Below, piece after piece: positions 1 through 9,932 of a DNA stretch of 64,000 bases. Within the stretch, counting starts at the first letter, position 1. Each line of letters begins with the position of its first letter. Source of the stretch: Silicimonas sp963779765 (GTDB lineage Bacteria; Pseudomonadota; Alphaproteobacteria; Rhodobacterales; Rhodobacteraceae); NCBI GenBank assembly GCA_963779765.1, contig CAVZZP010000002.1, forward strand, positions 1,426,001-1,490,000. The letters are read 5' to 3'. Below the pieces are notes generated by a model. The model worked only from the letters and a program-made list of their open reading frames with translations, ran no database searches and was not told where the DNA came from. Made by a program: the position numbers and the translations under genes.

Positions 1-1
1 G

Positions 2-640
2 CTCTACCTCGGGCTCAACTTCGTCGCGATGCAGACGGTCGAAGCCTCGCTCGCCGCGATCATCGCCTCGTCCCTGCCGTTGATCGTCGCGGCGCTCGGC
101 TGGATCGTCCTCGGCGACAGGGTCCGCCCTCTCGGTCTGGCGGGGCTGATCGCCGGCTTCGCAGGCGTGGCGCTCATCATGGGCACGCGGCTGACCGGAG
201 GCGTCGATCCCGTCGGCGTGGCGCTCTGCTGTTTCGGCGCGCTGGCGCTGGCCACGGCCACACTGGCACTCAAGGGTGCCTCCTCGGGTGGCAATCTGAT
301 CATGGTGGTGGGACTGCAGATGCTGATCGGCGGGGCAGCGCTTTGGGTGCCTGCCCTGCTGTTCGAGACGTGGACGGTGACGTGGTCGCCCCTCCTGGTG
401 GGCGCGTTCCTCTACACCGTCTTCATGCCGGGTCTCGTAGCCACCGTCCTGTGGTTCTGGCTGGTCGGCCGGATCGGCGCCGTCCGCGCGGCGACCTTCC
501 ACTTCCTGAACCCGTTCTTCGGCGTCGCCATCGCGGCAGCGCTTCTGGGCGAGGCGCTGAGACCCCTCGACGTGATCGGCGTCGCAGTCATCGCCTTCGG
601 TATTCTCGCCGTGCAGCTATCGCGCGTTCCGAGATCCTGA
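2..640 (+). CDS. EamA/DMT-family transporter, C-terminal part (cut by left edge)
   Basis: The frame is open from the left edge to a stop at 638-640, so the N-terminus lies outside the window; about 212 residues remain. They form a series of hydrophobic helices with short loops, and the last helices carry 'FFGVAIAAALLGE' followed by a basic tail. This is the pattern of the second EamA repeat of 10-TM drug/metabolite transporters in the inner membrane. The substrate cannot be told. It ends just before a hairpin that also terminates the convergent HU gene. The family call is fairly secure. Confidence 0.8.
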   Translation, partial: LYLGLNFVAMQTVEASLAAIIASSLPLIVAALGWIVLGDRVRPLGLAGLIAGFAGVALIMGTRLTGGVDPVGVALCCFGALALATATLALKGASSGGNLIMVVGLQMLIGGAALWVPALLFETWTVTWSPLLVGAFLYTVFMPGLVATVLWFWLVGRIGAVRAATFHFLNPFFGVAIAAALLGEALRPLDVIGVAVIAFGILAVQLSRVPRS

Positions 641-644
641 CATG

Positions 645-670
645 AAAAAAGGGCCGCTCAGTCGCGGCCC
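645..670 (-). terminator. Intrinsic terminator of the HU gene (possibly bidirectional)
   Basis: A 7-bp GC stem (GGGCCGC at 651-657 pairing with GCGGCCC at 664-670) has a 6-base loop. Read on the minus strand it is followed by six T (645-650). It lies 28 bp beyond the HU stop codon and just beyond the stop of the convergent transporter gene. Confidence 0.8.
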
Positions 671-697
671 CTTCATGCAACGTCGGATCTCTTGGGA

Positions 698-985
698 TCA
701 GTCGTTCACGCTGTCCTTCAGCGCCTTGGCGATGGTCATCTTCACCACCTTGTCGGCGTCCTTCTTGATCTGCTCGCCCGTGGCGGGGTTGCGGACCATG
801 CGCGAGGGACGCTCGCGGCAGTAGATCTTGCCGACGCCGGGAAGGGTGACTGCGCCACCCTTCGAAACTTCGTCGGTGATGACGGCGGTCAGCGCGTCGA
901 GGGCGGCGGTCGCCGACTTCTTGTCGCTTTCCATCTTGTCCGCGAGAGCGGAGACCAGCTGGGTCTTGGTCAGGGGTTTTGCCAT
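698..985 (-). CDS. hup: HU-family nucleoid DNA-binding protein
   Basis: A 95-residue protein with the full HU/IHF fold: an N-terminal helical pair ('KTQLVSALADKMESDKKSA') followed by the beta-arm, with 'GVGKIYCRERPSRMVRNPATGE' split around residues 50-70. The RNPATGE tip is the minor-groove intercalating loop. HU binds DNA with little sequence preference and compacts or bends the chromosome. It is monocistronic, with its own candidate promoter upstream and a strong terminator downstream. HU is preferred over IHF because the core looks like the generic homodimeric HU type. Confidence 0.93.
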   Translation of the reverse strand: MAKPLTKTQLVSALADKMESDKKSATAALDALTAVITDEVSKGGAVTLPGVGKIYCRERPSRMVRNPATGEQIKKDADKVVKMTIAKALKDSVND

Positions 986-1031
986 GATGAATACTCCTCG
1001 TTCTGGCCTGTTCTAGTGGCTCATTGCCCTT

Positions 1032-1060
1032 ATTTAACTGGATATCGTGGCACTACACAA
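1032..1060 (-). promoter_or_regulatory. Candidate sigma70-type promoter for HU
   Basis: On the minus strand TTGTGT (1055-1060), a 17-bp spacer and TTAAAT (1032-1037) give a housekeeping-like promoter about 47 bp upstream of the HU start codon. The rest of the 986-1241 gap shows no gene. Confidence 0.4.
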
Positions 1061-1241
1061 CGATTTGTGGCAGGTAAACCGACTTTTTGGCCGATCTCGG
1101 GACCGGAATTCTGATGGAAACACAGGGCAGTTCTGATTACCTCAACGATAACTGCACCTTAGAGTTCCGCCGCTCTCGTGACGTCGCCCGCCATACAAGG
1201 CCGATTTTCGCGCAAACCCTAAGGAAACAAGGCCGGACAGC

Positions 1242-2721
1242 CTAGAGGAAGGCCGTTTCCTCGAAGCTTCTGAGCTTTCGGGAGTGGATCCTTTCGATCG
1301 GCATCTCGCGGATTTTCTCCATCGCGCGGATGCCGATCAGCAGATGCTGCGCGACCTGCGTGCGATAGAATTCGGACGCCATGCCGGGCAGCTTTAGCTC
1401 TCCGTGAAGCGGTTTGTCCGACACGCAGAGAAGCGTCCCATACGGCACCCGGAAGCGGAATCCGTTGGCGGCGATGGTGGCCGATTCCATGTCGAGAGCG
1501 ATGGCACGCGACTGGCTCAGGCGCTGGACGGGGCCGGACTGGTCCCGCAATTCCCAGTTCCGGTTGTCGATGGTGGCGACGGTGCCGGTCCGCATGATCC
1601 GCTTCAGCTCATAGCCCTGGTACTCGGTGACGTCCGCCACCGCTTCCTCCAGCGCCACCTGGATCTCGGCAAGTGCCGGAATGGGCATCCACACCGGCAG
1701 ATCGTCGTCGAGAACATGATCCTCGCGCAGGTAGCCGTGGGCGAGGACGAAATCCCCGAGCCTCTGGGAATTCCTCAGTCCGGCGCAGTGCCCCACCATC
1801 AGCCAGGCGTGGGGACGCAGGACCGCGATATGGTCGGTCGCGGTCTTGGCGTTCGACGGGCCGACGCCGATGTTGACCAGCGTGATGCCCGCACCGCCCT
1901 CGCGCTTGAGGTGGAAGGTCGGCATCTGCGGCAGCTTCGTGGGCAGGGGCAGAGGCGCGTCGGGCTCGGTGATCTCGATATTGCCGGGACCGACGAACGA
2001 GGTATAGCCGCCCGTGGCCGAGGCCAGTTCGGCGCGCGCGTAGGCTTCGAACTCCTCGACGTAGAACTGGTAGTTGGTGAACAGGACGTGGTTCTGGAAA
2101 TGCTCCGGCGTCGTGGCCGTGTAGTGTGCAAGCCGCGCCAAGGAGTAATCGACCCGCTGCGCCGTGAAGGGCGCAAGGGGCCGCGAACCGTCCTGGTACT
2201 TGAACCCGTAGCCGTTGACGATGTCGTCGTTCATCGTCGACAGCTCGGGCACGTCGAAGATGTCACGCAGGTTGAAGTCGACTGCGCCCTCTTGCGGCAC
2301 CGTCAGGGTCGGATCGTTCGCCACGGCGAAGTGGATCGGGATCGGCGTCGCCGACAGCCCGATATGGACCGGCATGTCGTGGTTGCGGACAAGCAGGCCG
2401 ATCTGCTGGCGCAGGTAATTGGCGAAAAGATCGGGCCTGCGTGATCGTCGTCGAATAGCGTCCAGGCTCGGTGACGTGACCGAAGCTGAGCCGCGTGTCG
2501 GTGAAGTTGAAGGTGGTCGTCGCAATCCGGATCTCGGGATAGAAGGCCCGATAGCGCTTGTCCGGACGGCCCGCCATGATGACCGCAGCGAAACGGTCGC
2601 ACAGGAACCGGGTCGAGCCTTGGTACAACTCGATGAGCCGCGCAACGGCCGCGTCGGCGTCTGAGAAGGCCTCGTGCTCGGAGGCTTCGGGGCTTTCGAT
2701 GGCAAGTCGGCCGTCGGTCAT
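1242..2721 (-). CDS. amn: AMP nucleosidase (apparent +1 frameshift near 2433-2441)
   Basis: AMP nucleosidase hydrolyses AMP to adenine and ribose 5-phosphate. The N-terminal part is read from ATG 2721 ('FSDADAAVARLIELYQ', 'YRAFYPEIRIATTTFNF', 'RLSFGHVTEPGRYSTTIT'). It then breaks, and the family sequence resumes in another frame at 'PDLFANYLRQQIGLL' and runs to the end through the PNP/UDP-phosphorylase-like C-terminal domain ('LMVGHCAGLRNSQRLGDFV', 'ALDMESATIAANGFRF'). Removing one base restores a 492-residue protein, the normal length. The start overlaps the stop of adenine deaminase by 4 bp (ATGA), so the two are translationally coupled. An assembly error is more likely than true inactivation. 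Confidence 0.85.
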
Positions 2722-4518
2722 TCGGTGTCTCCGAAAAGGTCGGTCAACTCGAAGCGGTCGACGTCGACAAGGCCCAGGTCGCTGATCCTCAGCGAGGGGA
2801 TGACGACAAGCGCCAGGAGCGAGTGCTGCATGTAGGCGTTGTTGAGCGTGCAGCCACACTCCGCCATCGCCTCGACCATCCGCTGCGCCTTCGCCGCCAC
2901 CTCGCGCGCCGGGCTGTCGGACATCAGGCCCGCGATCGGCAATTCGACCAGAGCGATCTCGGCCCCGTCCTTCCAGACGGTGACCCCGCCGCCGACCTCT
3001 CCCAGCCGGTTCGAGGCGGCGGCCATCATCTCGCGGTCGGTGCCGACGACGATCATGTGGTGGCTGTCGTGCGCGACGGTCGAGGCTATGGCCATGCGTC
3101 CCTCGTAGCCGAAGCCTGAAACAAATCCATTGACCACGTCGCCTGTGGCCCGGTGCCGCTCGACCAGCGCGATCTGGCAGACGCCGCCCTCGCCCTCCAC
3201 CACGCCATCGACGACGGGAAGCTCCGCCGTCAGCGCCTTTGTCGGCGCCTGGTTCTCGACCACGCCGATCACGCGCGCCGTCACCGCGTTGCGTCCCTCA
3301 GGCGCGACGATGCGGAAGTCCGCCTCCGTCAAGCGTCTTGCCCAGATGAACCGTGTTCCGCGCCCTGTCGGGCCAGTCGAGATGGGGGCACTCCACCTTG
3401 ATCTCACCACCCTCGGCCACCGTCACACCACGCGCAATCACAAGCTCCACCGGCAACTCCCGCAGGTCCGAAGTCAGGATCAGGTCCGCCCGCCGCCCCG
3501 GTGCGATGCTGCCCAGCTCCCGCTCCAGCCCGAAGTGCGTCGCGGTGTTCACTGTCGCCATCTGAAGCGCGACCAGCGGATCGCATCCGCAGGCGATGGC
3601 GTGCCGCACGACGCGGTTCATGTGCCCTTCGTTCACCAGCGTGCCGGAATGGCAGTCGTCGGTGCAAAGGATGAAGTTGCGCGGGTCGATGCCCTTCTCC
3701 GTCACCGCCGTGATCTGGCTTTCGACGTCGTACCACGCCGACCCCAGCCGCAGCATCGACCGCATTCCCTGCCGCGCCCGCGCGATGGCGTCGGCCTCCG
3801 CCGTTCCCTCGTGGTCGTCCGCCGGCCCACCCGCCGCATACGCATGGAAGGGGATGCCTCGATCGGCGCTCGCATAGTGTCCACCAACGGTCTTTCCCGC
3901 CCGCTGCGTCGCCGCGATCTCGGCCAGCATCTTCGGATCGCCCGCGATCACGCCCGGAAAGTTCATCATCTCCCCAAGCCCCACGATCCCCGGCCATGTC
4001 ATCGCCTCGGCGACATCCTCGGGCGAGATCTCGAACCCTGTCGTCTCAAGCCCCGGCGCGGACGGGGCGCAGCTCGGCATCTGCGTGAAGATGCTGACGG
4101 GCTGCATCAGCGCCTCGTCGTGCATCAGCCGCACGCCCTCCAGCCCCAGGACGTTCGCGATCTCGTGCGGGTCGGTGAACATCGTCGTCGTGCCGTGCGG
4201 GATCACCGCGGCGGCGAATTCGGCCGGCGTCAGCATCCCGCTTTCGATGTGCATGTGCCCGTCGATCAAGCCCGGGATCAGGTAGCGCCCCTCGGCCTCG
4301 ATCACCCGCGTTTCGGGTCCGACGCAGTGTGACGCGTCCGGCCCGACAAAGGCGAACCGCCCCTCGGCCACCGCCACGTCCCAGCCGTCCAGCACCTCGC
4401 GCGACTGCACGTTGACCAGCCGTCCACCCCGAATGACGAGGTCGGCGGGTTCACGTCCTGCGGCGACGGCGACAAGGCGGGGGGCGGCATCGGCCCAGGA
4501 GGAAATCGGGGTCTGCAT
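2718..4518 (-). CDS. ade: Adenine deaminase (apparent +1 frameshift near 3328-3333)
   Basis: Amidohydrolase-superfamily adenine deaminase (adenine to hypoxanthine plus ammonia). Metal-site motifs are visible: 'GLIDGHMHIES', 'HGTTTMFTDPHEIANVLG' and 'CTDDCHSGTL', followed by the amidohydrolase tail 'IAPGRRADLILT'. After 'HLGKTL' the frame breaks. The C-terminal adenine deaminase domain continues in the next frame ('TEADFRIVAPEGRN', 'HDSHHMIVVGTDREM', 'NNAYMQHSLLALVVIPSLRI'). Deleting one base gives 599 residues, the family length. It lies directly upstream of amn with a 4-bp overlap; together they convert AMP to hypoxanthine. ATG 4533 is an alternative start. Probably a sequencing artefact. 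Confidence 0.86.
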
Positions 4519-4608
4519 GGCGTAAGGTTTCATCCCTTGCCGCGCCATGCAAGTGGCCGCTCGCGATGCCGCTCCAGCCGAGAAACCTTTCCCCAAGACG
4601 CGCGTTTG

Positions 4609-5598
4609 ATGAAAATGAACGCAGCACCCGCCAGCCTCACCTACTACCCCGACAACCGTCCCGGCATCCGCCGCGAGAGGAAGGGGAAAGGCTTCTCCTA
4701 CGTAGCACCCGACGGCACGCGCATTTCGCGTGGGGCCGAGCGGCTGCGGATCGAGTCTCTCGCGGTCCCGCCTGCCTATGAGAACGTCTGGATCTGCCCC
4801 AAGCCGAATGGCCATCTTCAGGCTACCGGCTACGATGCGCGGGAACGGAAGCAGTATCGCTATCACCCCGACTGGACCACGTTCCGGTCCGAGCGAAAGT
4901 TCGAGCGCCTCGCTGAATTCGGCCGCGCCCTTCCCGGCATCCGGCGGCGCGTGTCGAAGCACCTGACCCTCGACGCCGGAGAGCAGGGCTTCGCCATCGC
5001 CGCTGTCGTCGCCATGATGGACTGCCTCTCGATCCGCGTCGGAAACCCCGAATACGCGGACGAGAATGGAACCTTCGGCGCGACGACCCTGCGGTCGAAG
5101 CACTTGAGGCTTCAGGATAACGTCCTGCACCTCAATTACATTGCCAAAGGCAACAAGAAGGTCATGCGCCAGGTCGGCAATCGAAAGCTCATGGAGACGC
5201 TTCAAAAGCTGCACGACCTTCCGGGGGCGGAGCTCGTGACCTGGATCGACGAGGACGGGGATGCTCGCGCCGTCAGTTCGGACCAGGTCAATGCCTGGAT
5301 TCAGGAGGCGACCGGCCAGCCTGACCTGACCGCCAAGACATTCCGCACATGGGCAGGATCGGTTGCGGCGCTCGAGGCGGCGGCCAAGGCCGATACTGTG
5401 ACCATCAAGGGGATGTCGGAGGCCGCGGCCGAGCGGCTTGCCAACACGCCGACCATCGCGCGCACCTCCTACATCCATCCCGCCGTCATCGCGCTGGCCG
5501 AGATGCCCGAGGCCTTGGCGATCGAAGCTCAGGATCTGAGGGGTCTTCGCGCGTCGGAACGCAAACTTCTGGGGCTTCTCAACTCTTGGAAGGGTTGA
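4609..5598 (+). CDS. DNA topoisomerase IB (poxvirus/eukaryote-type)
   Basis: A type IB topoisomerase of 329 residues that relaxes supercoils through a 3'-phosphotyrosine. The N-terminal domain has 'GKGFSYVAPDGTRI' and 'YDARERKQYRYHPDW'. The catalytic domain has 'LSIRVGNPEYADENGTFGA', the Arg motif 'KTFRTWAGS', and the tyrosine nucleophile in 'ARTSYIHPAVI'. This compact bacterial version occurs in scattered alpha- and betaproteobacteria. The start is ATG 4609; the long upstream extension of the frame has no family similarity. It stands alone between divergent ade and the epimerase-like gene. Confidence 0.9.
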   Translation: MKMNAAPASLTYYPDNRPGIRRERKGKGFSYVAPDGTRISRGAERLRIESLAVPPAYENVWICPKPNGHLQATGYDARERKQYRYHPDWTTFRSERKFERLAEFGRALPGIRRRVSKHLTLDAGEQGFAIAAVVAMMDCLSIRVGNPEYADENGTFGATTLRSKHLRLQDNVLHLNYIAKGNKKVMRQVGNRKLMETLQKLHDLPGAELVTWIDEDGDARAVSSDQVNAWIQEATGQPDLTAKTFRTWAGSVAALEAAAKADTVTIKGMSEAAAERLANTPTIARTSYIHPAVIALAEMPEALAIEAQDLRGLRASERKLLGLLNSWKG

Positions 5599-5629
5599 TC
5601 CCCGACGCGAGGCCGCGAATGATCCCCGC

Positions 5630-6476
5630 ATGAGCGGCACCCTACTTTCCATAGGACACGGCTTTTCCGCCCGCGCCCTGACACCCCACCTTCTTGCGGA
5701 GGGTTGGACCGTCATCGGCACCACGCGATCCCCCGACAAGGCGCAGCGGCTTGCAGAGGAAGGCGTCGAACCAATCCTCTGGCCGGGCACGCCCCTGCCT
5801 TTCGATCGGGCGACGCATCTCCTTACATCCGTCGCGCCTGACGAAACCGGCGATCCGGTCGTGACCGAAGCGGGCGAGGCGATGCGTGCGGCGGGGCACC
5901 TTCGAGTGGGTCGGATACCTGTCGACCACCGGCGTCTATGGCGACCATGAGGGCGAATGGGTGGACGAAACCGCACCTCTCACGCCTGCAACCAAACGCG
6001 GTCGGGCGCGCGTCGCCGCCGAAGCCGGATGGCAGGCTCTCGGCCTTCCGCTCCACATCTTTCGCCTCGCCGGCATCTACGGCCCCGGCCGAGGGCCCTT
6101 CGCGAAGGTCCGCAACGGAACGGCGCGTCGTATCATCAAGGACGGGCAGGTCTTCAGCCGCATCCACGTCGACGACATCGCGCAGGTCCTCCTGGCCTCG
6201 ATCCGGCAACCGAATCCAGGTGCGGTCTACAACGTCTGCGACGACGATCCCGCGCCACCGCAGGACGTCATCGCCCATGCCGCGACGCTTCTGGGCCTTC
6301 CCCTGCCTCCGGCGATCAAATTCGAGGATGCTGATCTGACGCCCATGGCGCGCAGCTTCTACGCGGAATCGAAGAAGGTGCAAAACGACCGCATCAAATC
6401 CGAGCTGGGCGTGAGGCTGCTCTATCCCTCTTACCGCGACGGGCTTCCCGCGCTTATGGCTGCCGAAGGCGGCTGA
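5630..6476 (+). CDS. NAD-dependent epimerase/dehydratase-like SDR protein (apparent +1 frameshift at 5893-5896)
   Basis: An atypical/extended SDR of the YeeZ type. The N-terminal part is 'LLSIGHGFSARALTPHLL' (nucleotide-binding glycine turn), then 'GWTVIGTTRSPDKAQRL'. After 'GEAMRAAG' the frame shifts at a GGGG run, and the family continues as 'FEWVGYLSTTGVYGDHEG', 'PLHIFRLAGIYGPGRGPF', 'FSRIHVDDIAQVLLAS' and 'AVYNVCDDDPAPPQDVI'. One base less gives 281 residues, normal for the family. The substrate is unknown. The break lies in a homopolymer, which favours a sequencing error. Confidence 0.78.
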
Positions 6477-6524
6477 TTTGGCGGCACCAGCGGAACCGCC
6501 TCGGCGCGGTACGGTTCCTATTCC

Positions 6525-7121
6525 ATGACCGACGCCGCGACCCCGACCGAAGACCCCCTGCAGACCCTTCTGGCCCGCCTTCGCGGCGCCGCCGAGGGAA
6601 GCGAGGTTTCGGTGCAGGATCTCGTGGAATCGACAGGCGAGAACAGCTTTGCCACACTTCTCTTCGTGGTGGCCCTGATAATGGTCACGCCCCTATCCGG
6701 CATCCCGACAGCACCCACCATCGGTGCCGTCATCATCGCCCTCATCGTCGGGCAATGGGCGCTGGGGCGCGATCACCTGTGGCTGCCAGGCTGGATCGCC
6801 CGCCGCGAAGTATCCTCCAAGAAGTTCTGCAAGGGATTGGAGTGGGCCAGAAAGCCTGCCGCCTTCATCGACCGCCACACCCGCTCCCGCCTCACGCCGC
6901 TTGCGCGTCGACCGCTCAAGGTCATTCCCTTGGCCGCGATCCTCTTGATCGTCGCGACCTGGCCGTTCCTCGAGATCCTGCCGTTCTTCACCACTCTCTG
7001 CGCGGTGGCCGTCGCGCTGTTTGCCTTCGGTTTGATGGTCAAGGATGGCCTCTATATCCTTGCCGGGTTCGCCTATGTCGCCGCCGTGGGGCTGATCGGC
7101 GGAAGCTACTGGCTGATCTGA
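6525..7121 (+). CDS. ExoD-family exopolysaccharide synthesis membrane protein
   Basis: A 198-residue integral membrane protein with an ExoD domain. The cytoplasmic N-terminus contains 'VSVQDLVESTGENSFATLL', followed by about four hydrophobic segments ('LLFVVALIMVTPLSGIPTAP', 'TIGAVIIALIVGQWALG', 'KVIPLAAILLIVATWPFLE', 'LYILAGFAYVAAVGLIGGS'). ExoD was described in rhizobia as needed for exopolysaccharide production and alkali tolerance; its molecular role is unclear. It converges on dxs with a 4-bp gap and no visible terminator. Confidence 0.85.
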   Translation: MTDAATPTEDPLQTLLARLRGAAEGSEVSVQDLVESTGENSFATLLFVVALIMVTPLSGIPTAPTIGAVIIALIVGQWALGRDHLWLPGWIARREVSSKKFCKGLEWARKPAAFIDRHTRSRLTPLARRPLKVIPLAAILLIVATWPFLEILPFFTTLCAVAVALFAFGLMVKDGLYILAGFAYVAAVGLIGGSYWLI

Positions 7122-7125
7122 GGCG

Positions 7126-9051
7126 TCAGGCCCGACGCGAGATGTCGGCGATACCCAGGACCTCGAGAACCTTCGTCTCGATCTGCGGCGCGTTCATGGC
7201 CGCGACGTCGTACATCGCCTTCGGACTGGCCTGGTCGATGAACACGTCGGGCAACACCATCGAGCGATAGCGTAGGCCCCGGTCGAAGACGCCCTCGTCG
7301 GCCAGAAGCTGCGCGACATGGCTGCCGAAGCCTCCGATGGCTCCCTCCTCGATCGTGATGAGTGCCTCGTGTCCGGCCGCCAGCGACAGGATCAACTCGC
7401 GGTCGAGCGGCTTCGCGAAACGCGCGTCCGCCACGGTCGGCTTGATGCCCCGGGCGCCCAAGGCCTCGGCGGCGGCCTCGACCTCGGAGAGACGCGTGCC
7501 GAACGACAGAAGCGCCACGCGTCCACCTTCCCGCACGATCCGGCCCTTTCCGATCTCCAGCACCCTTCCGCGCTCCGGCATCTCGACGCCCACGCCTTCG
7601 CCCCGTGGATAACGGAAGGCGATCGGCCCCGTGTCATGCGCCGCAGCGGTCGCGACCATGTGGACCAGTTCGGCTTCGTCAGCGGCCGCCATCACCACGA
7701 ACCCCGGCAAGTTCGACAGGTAGGCCACGTCGAATGCGCCCGCGTGCGTTGCGCCATCGGCCCCGACCAGCCCGGCGCGGTCGATGGCGAAGCGCACCGG
7801 AAGCCGCTGGATGGCGACGTCGTGAACGACCTGGTCATACCCGCGCTGAAGGAAGGTCGAATAGATCGTGCAGAACGGCTTCATGCCTCCCGCCGCAAGA
7901 CCTGCGCAGAAGGTAACCGCGTGTTGCTCGGCGATCCCCACGTCGAAGGTTCGGCGCGGGAACCTCTCGCCGAAAAGGTCGAGGCCCGTGCCGTCCGGCA
8001 TCGCCGCAGTCACCGCCACGATCCGGTCGTCCCGGCTCGCCTCGTCGATCAGCGCCCTTGCGAAGACCTTGGTGTAGGCCGGCGCGTTCGACGGGGTCTT
8101 CTTCTGTTCGCCTGTCACCACGTCGAAGGTCGACACGCCGTGACCTCGGTCCCGGGCTCTCTCGGCGGGAGCGTATCCCTTACCCTTCTTCGTGATGACG
8201 TGGATCAGGATCGGCCCCGTCGCCCTCGCCTTGACCGTCCGCAGAACCGGCAGAAGCTGGTCCAGATCGTGACCGTCGATCGGCCCCACGTAGCTGAAGC
8301 CCAGTTCCTCGAACAACGTGCCGCCAACCATCGTGTGCTTCAGCATGTCCTTCGCCCGCCGCGCGCCCTCGCGGAACGGCTCGGGCAGAAGGCTCACCGC
8401 GCCCTTGGCAGCGGACTTCAGTTCCTGGAACGGCGCACCGGCATAGAGCCGCGACAGATAGGACGACATCGCCCCCACGGGCGGCGCGATGGACATCTCG
8501 TTGTCGTTCAGGATGACGAACAGCCGCTTGCCCAGGTGACCCGCGTTGTTCAGCGCCTCATAGGCCATGCCCGCGCTGATCGCCCCGTCGCCGATGACCG
8601 CTATCGCGTCGCCAAGCCCGCCATCGGTCGTCCCACCCAGATCGCGCGCCACCGCGAAGCCCAGGGCCGCGCTGATCGAGGTCGAGGAGTGCGCCGCGCC
8701 GAAGGGGTCGTAGACGGACTCCGACCGCTTGGTGAAACCCGACAGGCCACCCTCCTTGCGCAGCGTCCGGATACGGTCGCGCCGACCCGTCACGATCTTG
8801 TGCGGATAGGTCTGGTGGCTGACGTCCCAAACCAGCTTGTCACGCGGCGTGTCGAAAACCGCGTGCAGCGCCACGGTCAGCTCGACCACGCCCAGACCCG
8901 CGCCTAGGTGCCCGCCCGTCTCGCTGACCGCGCTGATCGTCTCGGCCCGCAGTTCGTCGGCGACCTCGCGCAATTCGGAGTCCGACAGGCGCCTGAGGTC
9001 GGCAGGAGAGGCGACGCGGTCCAGGATGGGTGTGGCGGGTTTATCCGACAT
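7126..9051 (-). CDS. dxs: 1-deoxy-D-xylulose-5-phosphate synthase
   Basis: The first MEP-pathway enzyme: it condenses pyruvate and glyceraldehyde-3-phosphate using ThDP. Full length at 641 residues. The ThDP-binding region 'AVIGDGAISAGMAYEALNNA' with 'NDNEMSIAPPVGAMSSYLSR' is followed by the transketolase pyrimidine domain ('RFPRRTFDVGIAEQHAV', with the catalytic Glu in GIAEQH) and the C-terminal domain ('LITIEEGAIGGFGSHVA'). It is the last gene of xseB-ispA-dxs, 15 bp after ispA. The arrangement supplies DXP and prenyl diphosphates for quinones and carotenoids or bacteriochlorophyll. Confidence 0.97.
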   Translation of the reverse strand: MSDKPATPILDRVASPADLRRLSDSELREVADELRAETISAVSETGGHLGAGLGVVELTVALHAVFDTPRDKLVWDVSHQTYPHKIVTGRRDRIRTLRKEGGLSGFTKRSESVYDPFGAAHSSTSISAALGFAVARDLGGTTDGGLGDAIAVIGDGAISAGMAYEALNNAGHLGKRLFVILNDNEMSIAPPVGAMSSYLSRLYAGAPFQELKSAAKGAVSLLPEPFREGARRAKDMLKHTMVGGTLFEELGFSYVGPIDGHDLDQLLPVLRTVKARATGPILIHVITKKGKGYAPAERARDRGHGVSTFDVVTGEQKKTPSNAPAYTKVFARALIDEASRDDRIVAVTAAMPDGTGLDLFGERFPRRTFDVGIAEQHAVTFCAGLAAGGMKPFCTIYSTFLQRGYDQVVHDVAIQRLPVRFAIDRAGLVGADGATHAGAFDVAYLSNLPGFVVMAAADEAELVHMVATAAAHDTGPIAFRYPRGEGVGVEMPERGRVLEIGKGRIVREGGRVALLSFGTRLSEVEAAAEALGARGIKPTVADARFAKPLDRELILSLAAGHEALITIEEGAIGGFGSHVAQLLADEGVFDRGLRYRSMVLPDVFIDQASPKAMYDVAAMNAPQIETKVLEVLGIADISRRA

Positions 9052-9066
9052 GACGTCTCCGGGCTT

Positions 9067-9932
9067 TCAGAACTCGCGCGAGATAACGAACCGGGCCGCC
9101 TCTCGCAAGGCATCGGCTTCGGCACCATATGGGGCGAGGACGTGCAGCGCTTCTGCGACCAACGCACGCGCCTTGTCCCTGGCGCCATCAAGACCGAGGA
9201 GTGAGACGAAGGTCGCTTTGCCCGCCGCGGCATCCTTGCCGACGCGCTTTCCGGCCTTCGCTTCGTCCCCGGTCGTATCAAGAATGTCGTCCGCGATCTG
9301 AAAGGCAAGTCCCAGGCAGCGCGCAAAGTGGCACATGGCGGTGCTGTCCGCGCCCGTCATCAGCGGACCGGCAGCGCAACTCCACTCGATCAGCGCGCCT
9401 GTCTTGCCCGCCTGAAGGCTTTCGATCTCGTCGAGCGTCAACGGCTCCGGCGCCGTTTCGGCCGCGATGTCCATGGCCTGCCCACGGATAAGCCCCCGCC
9501 CCCCGCCTCGAAGGCGAGCGCGGCCGAAAGGTCCAGACGCCGCTCGGGCGGCAGATCGCCGCTTGCGACCAGTTCGAAGGCCAAGGCCTGAAGGGCGTCG
9601 CCGACCAGAACCGCCGTCGCCTCGTCCCACTTGACGTGAACCGTGGGCTGACCGCGCCGCAGATCATCGTCGTCCATGCAGGGCAGGTCGTCGTGGACGA
9701 GGCTGTAGGCGTGCAGCACCTCGATGGCGGCCGCGGCGTGGACGGCTTCCGCGGTCGGAACACCGTGCAAGGCCGCGCTTTCCATTACCAGGAAACCGCG
9801 CAGCCGCTTCCCGCCCTGAAGCGCGTGGCGCATCCCCGCCGTGATCCGGTTGTCAGGAAAATCACGCATCGCCTCGTCGAGCCGCGCCTCGATGCGGGCC
9901 GCGTGCGCGTCTCGCTTGGCTTCGAAGGTCAC
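9067..9932 (-). CDS. ispA: Polyprenyl (farnesyl/geranyl) diphosphate synthase (apparent -1 frameshift at 9493-9504)
   Basis: A trans-isoprenyl diphosphate synthase making FPP from DMAPP/IPP. The first Asp-rich motif is 'LVHDDLPCMDDDDLRRGQ', and the second, in a different frame, is 'LAFQIADDILDTTGDE'. The frames must be joined inside a G6-C-G5 tract (9493-9504 on the plus strand). Adding one base restores 288 residues, the usual length. It overlaps xseB by 4 bp (ATGA) and precedes dxs. This is the only indel in the window that behaves as a deletion, and its homopolymer context suggests a consensus error. Confidence 0.87.
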
